A stretch of DNA of 64,000 nucleotides from Paratinospora sagittata. Taxonomy: Eukaryota > Streptophyta > Magnoliopsida > Ranunculales > Menispermaceae. The notes below the pieces were generated by a model. The model did not search any database and had not been told where the DNA came from. It saw only the letters and a list, made by a program, of their open reading frames with translations. Position 1 is the stretch's first letter. The number at the start of each line of letters is the position of its first letter. Position numbers and translations under genes: made by a program. The stretch lies in NCBI GenBank assembly GCA_035771175.1, contig CM069611.1, positions 16,937,366 through 17,001,365 of the forward strand. The letters run 5' to 3'. Positions 58,001 through 64,000 of the stretch are shown piece after piece.

Positions 58001-61000
58001 CTGGAGATTGAAACCCTAATTTTGCCCTCTCTTGTGTTCATATAAAAGCAATATGATTTTTTTTTAGAGACATAACTTGTGCAGGATTTGAAACTTCTCC
58101 TAACTTTCTAAGCGTTCAAAAACCATTTTTACTTGCTTTGAAAGTGTTCTTCAACTTTGATCAAAATCTTTCGAGATTCATTCAAGCTTTTCAAAGCATA
58201 CAAAGTTCTCCCCAAGTTCTCCTCTTTCAATTGTGCTAAAACCTTCATCTTTTTGCTGAGCATTCAAGAGGAGAAACTGAGCTATTGTGTGTATGATTAT
58301 TGAAGGGTTTTTGGTAAGAGAACAGCTTCTTTTACTTTCATTTTTTTATTGTAAAGTGACTTGTGTCACTAGTAAGGAAGAGTAAGAGAGTAGGCTCATT
58401 GTAAAGGTTGCTCACACGTGGGAAGTGAGAGTGTAATCGGTTCGATCCTCACCCTTGAAGTAGGATCATTAGTAGGTTGTTGGAAAATCTTGAACGAGGA
58501 GTTCAAGTCGTGGACATAGGCTTGGAGAGCCGAACCACGTTAAATCGTGTGTGCCTTGTTCTTTTCTTGCTTTCTTGCTTTCTTGCTTGCATCTTTACTG
58601 TTCACTTTATTTAATTTTTGAAAGGTAAAAATCCTGCATAAAGTCCAATTCATCCCCCTCTTGGACTTTAATATGGGCCAACACATATATAAGGTTTTAT
58701 TAAGGTTTTCTAATGTTGCTTCTTCTAAGAGAGAGATACAAAAGAGCTAAGGTTCAAGCTTGTAAACCTGCATTCATCATTAGAGTGCACTTTGAATGAT
58801 GTTCTATCACCTATGGATGTAGGCATAACCAAACCAAGAAAAAATTTCTTATGTCAACACTAATTTCTTTTTAAAATATCTCCTATGTGAAAGAGTATTT
58901 GCATTCCTGTCCTTGTGTATTTCTGATGCAATCCAAGATCTAAAATTAGTGTTGCAATCCAAGATCTCAAATTAGTGTTTTCTTATTTTAAGATAATTTA
59001 CTAATTTTAGTAAATTTACTAATTTCGGTAATGTACTATTTTTACTTTTTTAGTAAATTTACTATTTTCGATAATTTACTATTTTTAGTAAATTTACTAT
59101 TTAATGATGCGATCCAAGATCTCAAATTAGTGTTTTCCTATTTTAGGATAATTTACTAATTTTACATGGTTTGACTATGTCTACATCTATAGGTGATAGG
59201 TTAGTACTCAAAGTGCACAATAATGATGAAGGTTACAAGTTTGAACCCTAATTCTCTTAAATCTCTCTTAGTTGAAGAAGCATTAAAAACCTTAATAAAC
59301 CCTTATATATTCCTAACAAAAGATAATCCCACATAGGTTATAACTCAAATGGGTTTAATAGTCCCACCCAACAAGTGGTATCAAAGTTGATGGTTCATTT
59401 GGGAAGCACATATGTCAAGGTGAAGCACATGCGAGTACTCATGGGACGTGGATAGTTCCTCGAGATGTTGCTCCTCAAGATATGGATCGTGTGATTATGA
59501 TCAAAATGAATAATTGGGTTTTGATCCAAGGTGGAAATTTGTTGGGCATGTGTAGACCAAAATAATAGTCCCACATCAGATATAAGCAAGTTCATCACAT
59601 GGAATATAAATTGGGATCTCACCCTCATTAGTATCGAGGCTTTTTGAAGTAAAACCTCACACCTAAGCCTACAGGCGGTTAAGTTGGGGACAATATTAAT
59701 ACGAGTTCAAGTCTAGATACCCCCAACACTGTCATGAGGCAAGCTGCTAGGTACTATGAGTTTAAAGCACGTAGCAAATGGCTTAACCAATTCTTAGGCT
59801 ATGTCATAATTGGATTGTTTGTGTTAGTTCCCTTGGTTAATCAACTCTAATTGGAAGATGTATAATGGTTCACATGTAAGCCAGTCCAAATCCTCATTAT
59901 CCAATGAGTTATCATTTTAGCTCGTTAAGTTCATGCAACTTGTTAAGCAAGTGCCACATAACAAACAAGTGAACCATTCAAACTAATTTCTCAAAAGGGA
60001 ATGTTCCCCTGGTCTTTTACAAACTATAGAAGAATAGTTATTATTTTTCTTTTAAAAAAATGAGGATATCTAGGCTTCTCCTGACTAATCCCTTGGACCC
60101 CTAGTTGCTCAAGTGGGAGACACCTACAGTGGCCAACAAGTTGGGGGAGAGAGTCAATCCGTAGTCTTACTTCATGAGGTGTCAACCCAAGTCCACTTAG
60201 CCAACCACTGGTTGGTTCATACCGTAAAAGAATAGTTGTATGGAGCAAACAACAAATGAAATTTAGTCCTTACTATTTTCAATATGTTTCATCAAAATCA
60301 ACGAAATTTGGTTCAACCAAATTGAATGAATTCTAGTATTTCCTTCATGCAATCCATAAACTGTTGAATTCTAGGAAAATAAGTCTTGAATTGTTGGTTG
60401 TATCACTACGGGCTTCCAACAGAGATCTTTTGCTTCTTTTTTTTTTTTCTTTTTTTTCTTTTTTGAGAAGATACAAGGTTAATAGTTAGTTGTATAACCA
60501 ATTCCATCACCGGACTGCATTTTCGGGGAGGTATCACGCCTGTTCTTGACCAATTAATCTCCCTCACCCTAGTAGCAAGAGTTGAATCTAGAACCTTTGG
60601 GTTCTAAATCCACCTCTTTACATTGCACCAACTTCATGTTGGTATAGAGTTCTTTCGCTTTATCAAAGAAAAGAAATTATAGGGAGTCCAAGTCATCCAA
60701 ATGATAAGCTTTTATTTTAGATTCTTCCATCTTCGGATATAGTAGGTCAAAGACTTGGGACTTTTCTTCATTTCTTGTTGGGTGGGCCTGAATCTCTACT
60801 AGTATCGATATTGTTCCCAACTTAACCACCTTTGGGCTAGGCGTTGGGTTTTACTCCAAAAGACCTCAGTACTAGTGAGGATGAGATCTCAACTTATATT
60901 TCGTATGATGAACTTGTCCATATCCAATGTAAGACTATTATTTTAGTCCATATATTCCCAACAAATCTCCACCTTAGATCGAAATCTAACTTCATCACGA

Positions 61001-62191
61001 TCACACATCGCACAATCCATGTTAGATCAACTATCGCCATCATCTCGAGGAACCATCCGTGACCCTATGAGCACACGCGTATGCTCCACTTGACATACAT
61101 GTGTCTCAGCCGAACCATCAACTCTGATACCACTTGTTGAAAAATAAACAAATTCAATGAAAAATAAATAAATAAATAGATCAAAAAAGTTACCGAATCC
61201 GAAAGCGTTCTAAGATCTAGTGTTTCACATGTTCAGAGCACCTCCAACCCAATTCTCACGATAAATCACACCACTAGATGAGTGTGATGCATTTCCACAA
61301 CCCAAGTGTCGATATGATACGATTCGAACCAGAGAGATCAAATCACGGAGGATTTAGGAGATGTATTTTAGAATTAATCGGTTAATATTGAATCATTCTA
61401 AAGATTCAATACATATATATATATGCTCTCCATTGTGCACCAATTAAGAGAGTTCGAGAAAAAATAGGACAATAGGACAATAGGACAATAGGACTTGTTC
61501 TCTCTCAATCCATATCCCATGTATTCCCCATGGTTATGATAACCAAGGGGCGTGTGCGCTGTCACGTTGGCAGCCCAATGGCATGCCACTTGGCAGCCGC
61601 ATGGATCAAAATCCTACATTTCCTAAAACAAGATAAGATTTTCCTAACAATGCTTGTAACTGAGTTTCTAGCTAGCTTTCTATTTATTCTAATTCATGTT
61701 AATTACTCACTTATGAAGGTACACTAGCTAACCAACAACATGTAGGAAGAACAAGCAAATTGAGACGTGTACCGGTTCACATATATGATAAAGTAAATGC
61801 TAATAAATATATTTGAATCCCATCTTTCTAAAAACATCCAACACATCATCACTGCCGCAGGATTTTTGAAAATTCAGGGACTAGCTCAAAATAGTGCATT
61901 CCATAACCCTAAAGACTAGTTCTACAGATATACTGATCCAATGCTTTAACCACATTCATCAAGAACCTATTTCACCACAAAATCCCAAAGCCCTAGAAAG
62001 CAAGAGAGAATTATGACCTGAGATGGAGAAGATTGCTGCATGAGGTGGAGAAGATTGGAAGTAGATTGAACAGCCTGAGATATTTGATCGGCCACCGCCG
62101 CCTTTGCCGTTCCTTCTCTACTGCTACCTCCGCTGCCACCGGCACCGGCACCTCTACTTGCCGTCGAAGGTGATGGCAACGCCGTTGCCAT
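48937..62191 (-). CDS. TOM2B: TOM2B-like protein (tobamovirus multiplication 2B family)
   Basis: Five exons on the minus strand join into a 143-residue frame: 62191-62018, 51516-51451, 51364-51300, 49632-49542 and 48972-48937 (stop TAA at 48937-48939). All introns have GT/AG ends and phases fit exactly. The N-terminus is Ala/Gly/Ser-rich (about residues 1-25). The conserved part runs [34 protein letters not shown], then [33 protein letters not shown] and [14 protein letters not shown]. From memory of the family this is TOM2B, a small soluble plant host factor first found through its role in tobamovirus multiplication; its normal cell role is unclear to me. No signal peptide or membrane span is seen. 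Intron 1 is 10,501 bp and full of transposons. Assignment rests on sequence recognition, not a search. Confidence 0.8.
49087..49482. mobile_element. MITE in TOM2B intron 4
   Basis: Ends AAGGCTGTTTTTGG and (reverse complement) TAAGGCTGTGTTTGAC are inverted, with a T-rich core rich in GAAAAAGTTTTT and AACAAGTTTTTCATAAC. The target duplication is unclear (TAA/TTA or none), so superfamily is open. Confidence 0.55.
49542..49632 (-). CDS. TOM2B: TOM2B-like gene, exon 4
   Basis: Acceptor CATGCAG/TGTTCC, donor CATAAG/GTAAAA; completes the split Ser codon and encodes [17 protein letters not shown]. Confidence 0.8.
50543..50964. mobile_element. hAT-like MITE in TOM2B intron 3
   Basis: CTATGTTACC starts it and GGTAACATAG ends it, perfect 10-bp inverted ends; body starts TGGACTCGGGTACAGGTG. 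Flanks ATCATCAC (50535-50542) and ATGATCAC (50965-50972) match at 7 of 8 bases, fitting an 8-bp hAT duplication. Confidence 0.7.
51300..51364 (-). CDS. TOM2B: TOM2B-like gene, exon 3
   Basis: Acceptor AAAGCAG/GTTTTAG, donor TTGAATAG/GTCTCT; encodes [20 protein letters not shown]. Confidence 0.8.
51451..51516 (-). CDS. TOM2B: TOM2B-like gene, exon 2
   Basis: Acceptor CTTGCAG/GCCCATC, donor TGCACAA/GTATGTGG; 22 codons ([16 protein letters not shown]...). Confidence 0.8.
51830..53795 (+). mobile_element. L1-type LINE 3' fragment with tail, split by a MULE
   Basis: Plus strand encodes the end of ORF2 ([15 protein letters not shown], then [10 protein letters not shown]), the zinc-binding motif region [20 protein letters not shown], and after the insertion [16 protein letters not shown] 3' UTR with a CTATATATATTC stretch and an A-rich tail (53770-53795) follow. 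Frameshifts near 51,930 and the insertion make it dead. It is antisense to TOM2B. Confidence 0.78.
52585..53465. mobile_element. Mutator-like MITE inside the LINE
   Basis: The exact 9-bp repeat GGATGAGTA flanks it (52576-52584, 53466-53474). Its ends ATGGTTCAAAAATTCC and (reverse complement) AAGGATCGAAAATTCT are imperfect inverted repeats. AT-rich, non-coding, 881 bp. Confidence 0.75.
55013..55070. repeat. GA/CT microsatellite with palindromic centre
   Basis: GAGAGAGAGGCATG and a long CT run flank GAACAATG, so the tract can fold as a hairpin (GAGAGGCATG ... CATGCCTCTC). Confidence 0.8.
57025..58850. repeat. Left arm of an inverted repeat, interrupted by a copia-type LTR
   Basis: Reverse complement of 58684-58850 matches 59163-59335 (TGATGAATGCAGGTTTACAA against TGATGAAGGTTACAA, and ACCTTAATAAAACCTTATAT against ACCTTAATAAACCCTTATAT). 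Reverse complement of about 57025-57075 matches the continuation 59325-59365 (CCCACATAAGTTATAACT against CCCACATAGGTTATAACT). The sequence between is foreign to the arm. Confidence 0.65.
57078..58683 (+). mobile_element. Copia-type (SIRE/Angela-like) LTR fragment
   Basis: It has repeated GCGCGCTAGC-type words (57,520-57,840), a TATA-like CATATAAAAGC (58,040), a GAGCCGAACCACGTTAAATC block, and ends with TAAAGTCCAATTCATCCCCC, a TTGGACTTTA return arm, then GGGCCAACA. These match the parts of the minus-strand LTR-like block at 19669-22470. The 5' boundary is inferred from the interrupted inverted repeat. Confidence 0.55.
59163..59371. repeat. Right arm of the inverted repeat
   Basis: See 57025-58850. 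It ends CCCACCCAACA and runs straight into a primer-site-like TGGTATCAAAG, so it may be a 5' LTR of the TRIM-like element that follows. Confidence 0.6.
59372..59728 (+). mobile_element. TRIM-like element: primer site, short interior, 3' LTR
   Basis: TGGTATCAAAG (59376-59386, one change from the initiator-Met site), about 150 bp of interior, purine-rich AAGGTGGAAAT, then an LTR TGTTGGGCATGTGTAGACC ... ACCCCCAACA (59540-59728, 189 bp). It matches the reverse complement of 60776-61132 along its length. No coding capacity. Confidence 0.7.
60435..60648 (-). mobile_element. tRNA-derived SINE, minus strand, second copy
   Basis: The T-rich left end (60435-60464) is the tail. The minus strand has GTTGGTGCAATGTAAAGAGG (box A region) and AGGTTCTAGATTCAACTC (box B region). 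Body matches 24611-24824. Flanks TCTTTTGCTT and TCTTTCGCTT are a 9/10 target duplication. Confidence 0.72.
60776..61132 (-). mobile_element. TRIM-like element, minus strand
   Basis: On the minus strand: TGGTATCAGAGTTGATGG (primer site, ends about 61132), short interior, polypurine AAGGTGGAGAT, then an LTR TGTTGGGAATATATGGACT ... GCCCACCCAACA (60963-60776, 188 bp). Same family as 59372-59728, opposite orientation. No matching 5' LTR is visible beyond 61136. Confidence 0.7.
61463..61494 (+). repeat. Perfect 8-bp x 4 tandem repeat
   Basis: AATAGGAC four times, in TOM2B intron 1. Confidence 0.9.
62018..62191 (-). CDS. TOM2B: TOM2B-like gene, exon 1
   Basis: Starts ATGGCAACGGCGTTGCCATC; 58 codons; donor CATCTCAG/GTCATAAT. 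An overlapping longer frame from 62310 is a shadow. Confidence 0.8.
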
Positions 62192-62316
62192 CTCTCCGGA
62201 GAATCCGAAATAGGAATTCCAAGAAGAACGTTGAAGACGATCGACGATCGAAACAGGGAAATAAGCTCGCGGTTTTTCTGTTCTTCGTCTCTGAGTAACT
62301 TAAAATACACTCACCC

Positions 62317-62384
62317 GCGTGACGAGGGTTTAGCCGTCGGTTCTAAATGCGCGTGACGAGGGTTTAGCCGTCGGTTCTAAATGC
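62317..62384. repeat. Perfect 34-bp tandem duplication upstream of TOM2B
   Basis: The unit beginning GCGTGACGAGGGTTTAGCCG occupies 62317-62350 and 62351-62384, 126-193 bp before the start codon, in the probable promoter or 5' UTR. Confidence 0.9.
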
Positions 62385-62399
62385 TGGAGGTGATTTCAC

Positions 62400-63406
62400 C
62401 TTGACCATAAATCGTACAATTCTCATGCTACGTGGTCGAAGGAAGGGTTTTCGGGATAAAACGAAAGGGAAAGTACTATAGATAAAAAGAAGAAATAAAA
62501 AAACGAAAACGCGGAATATAATTTTCAAACACGCTTTATTAAGTTATGCATTAATACAAAGCGATCAATAATTTTTAAAGTCATGTCAACAAAATATATT
62601 AAAAAAATATAACAGTCAATGTCAAACATTACTCATAAAAAAAATAAAAATTTTTATTCTATATTGATCTAGACTTAACCTAAATCATGTGTGTACATAT
62701 TTTCTATGTTTTGTATACATTATTTACAACTTAAAATACCTATTTATGTAGGCTATTGGCCATAATGAAAGGGTTAAATTGTATTTACAACTTATAAATT
62801 AATTCAATGGTTACAAAGTTAATACCATAAATTAAAATATGTAACCTACAAATAAATTTAATGGTTACAAAGTAAATTTCATAAATTAGAAGTTATTGAA
62901 CATTAAATAATGGTATTCAAATATATTTACAACACTTTCCATTTTTAAAACCATCATATATAAAGAATATGCATGTCTCATTTAAACCTTACTAAAGAAA
63001 ATACAATGAGAAAGAATTTAGGAGGAAAAAAGAGTACACTGTTCTCATGAAGTCTTATATTCTTAGGATTACCTTATAAAAAATCTTACAAGAAAATTCT
63101 AGTAGGATAAAACCTTAGTTAAGGAGGAAAAAGTTTAATATATTAATCAATAACTCCTCTTTATGAAAACTCTCCCTCTCATATATAACGTCATTAAATT
63201 TTCTCATGTAACTTGACTTCAAATATCTTTCAATCTTTTATTCTAATGTTGTACATTAGCTCCATAAATATTATGATTGATAAAGCTTTTGTGGAAAAAT
63301 TAATTAAAATATTGTAACATGATCATATTTGTGATACCCACAAGTATTATATCCTTGATCATTAATTCATTAAATATATGGTAATCATTGTGTGACATAA
63401 GATAAT
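62400..63406. other. AT-rich upstream region of TOM2B
   Basis: No gene or repeat element recognised. It would include any distal promoter of the minus-strand gene. Confidence 0.5.
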
Positions 63407-64000
63407 TGTTGAATGGTCAGCTCGGGTATGAGCTGACATGAACATCAGTAGAGTCGACCTGGCATTATAAAAAGTATAAGCCACGTGAATGAGCTGGCGA
63501 GCTGAGGTGGCGGAGTAAAAATCGTGTACGATGATACGACCGACAAATCAGCTCGGCCCACCCAAATCTGACTCAACCAGGGAAAATCGTCCGAGCCGAT
63601 ATAACGAGATGATGTTTACGAAAACCCCGAAAACACGATAGTGACGATAGCTCAGCCCAGCCTAGCTCGATGCGGTACTACTCAGGGTTGGCAGCTCGTC
63701 CTTGAGCCAAGCTGATCATTCCAGATGAGATAAAGAAGATAAGGGAGTCTTTCCTAACACGCCACATCCCGAGGAATCTAGAATAGTTGTACGTATCAAA
63801 CACAGACTTTGACATAGAGACGGAATGAGACTCATTCTCTAAGACGAACCAAGAAGATATCCCTTTCCAAGACGAACCAGAAAGACAAGGATCATCCAAT
63901 CCGACCAACCCGGAATAGATGAGCCCATCCAGCTCATCTCACCCAACGACGAGACGACACGTGACACATGCCTACTGGGCAGCTAGCCACTCCGGCCAGA
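63407..64000 (+). mobile_element. LTR of Tat-lineage gypsy element, runs out of window
   Basis: It starts TGTTGAATGGTCAGCTCGGG and is collinear with 15197-15780 (CATTCCAGATGAGATAAAG..., GCCTACTGGGCAGCTAGCCA). No polypurine tract precedes it, so it is a 5' or solo LTR. Confidence 0.8.

Larger units (their letters stand above)
51517..62017 (-). other. Intron 1 of TOM2B-like gene (10.5 kb)
   Basis: Bounded by GTCATAAT and CTTGCAG. It contains the LINE, MULE, copia LTR, inverted repeat, TRIM-like elements and SINE listed separately. The stretch 53,796-56,970 shows no gene: it holds a CT microsatellite and otherwise AT-rich spacer. Confidence 0.75.

Noticed and set aside
58340..58480. tRNA-like box B GGTTCGATCCTCAC.
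   Set aside because: It lies within the copia LTR 5' of its end and I see no good box A or cloverleaf; likely chance.
62011..62310. 99-residue frame overlapping TOM2B exon 1.
   Set aside because: Other reading frame of exon 1 and its leader; it breaks the conserved protein and has no splice continuity.
1..64000. CRISPR array, rRNA, organellar insert or true tRNA gene.
   Set aside because: No regularly spaced identical repeats, no ribosomal motifs and no cloverleaf-forming sequence were seen; tRNA-like boxes all belong to SINE-like repeats.

Overview
This window reads as nuclear DNA of a flowering plant, most likely a eudicot: AT-rich, interrupted by U2-type introns, and dominated by nested Ty3/gypsy, Ty1/copia, LINE, SINE and miniature inverted-repeat elements. 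Nothing in it lets me name the species. Only two host genes look intact. One is a five-exon RCC1-repeat protein gene on the + strand (26368-30016). The other is a five-exon gene on the - strand (62191 back to 48937) whose conceptual protein of about 143 residues I recognise as the TOM2B family (tobamovirus multiplication protein 2B). I assembled both exon by exon with GT/AG junctions and continuous reading frame. A third host trace is a purple-acid-phosphatase-like fragment (about 35190-35367, - strand) next to an LTR.

Layout. 1-6915: two tandem, decayed Tekay/Del-type chromovirus copies on the - strand (gag, PR, RT, RNase H, partial INT, chromodomain), with different integrase deletions. 7690-9971: a broken 'putative plant transposon protein' gene on the - strand, split by a 752-bp palindromic element with a 5-bp target duplication. 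10090-12081: a duplicated AT-rich tract, then a primer-binding site and a - strand gypsy LTR. 13440-16054: the 3' end of a Tat-lineage gypsy element with an antisense ORF, polypurine tract and LTR. 16096-19660: LTR-derived sequence, a diverged direct duplication and a SINE with a perfect 17-bp target duplication. 19669-22470: copia-type LTR sequence with a remarkable array of short hairpins. 22480-25620: SINE-containing spacer. 25630-26240: a Mutator-like MITE just upstream of the RCC1 gene. 30713-31589: a hAT MITE. 32347-35114: a probable solo gypsy LTR. 35743-42440: a Tat-lineage gypsy element with dual RNase H, full of stops. 42957-47512: a non-autonomous LTR element with two 679-bp LTRs, into which a 2.2-kb gypsy LTR inserted and was reduced to a solo LTR. 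47770-48446: a LINE tail. 48937-62191: the TOM2B gene, whose 10.5-kb first intron holds a LINE, a MULE MITE inside that LINE, a copia LTR inside an inverted repeat, two TRIM-like elements and a SINE. 63407 to the end: another Tat LTR.

The repeats account for most of the sequence. The host genes survive between them, and the clearest effects on genes are the MITE in the RCC1 upstream region and the expansion of TOM2B intron 1. No tRNA, rRNA, CRISPR, operon or prokaryotic feature was seen. Boundaries given with target-site duplications are exact. Other repeat boundaries are approximate.
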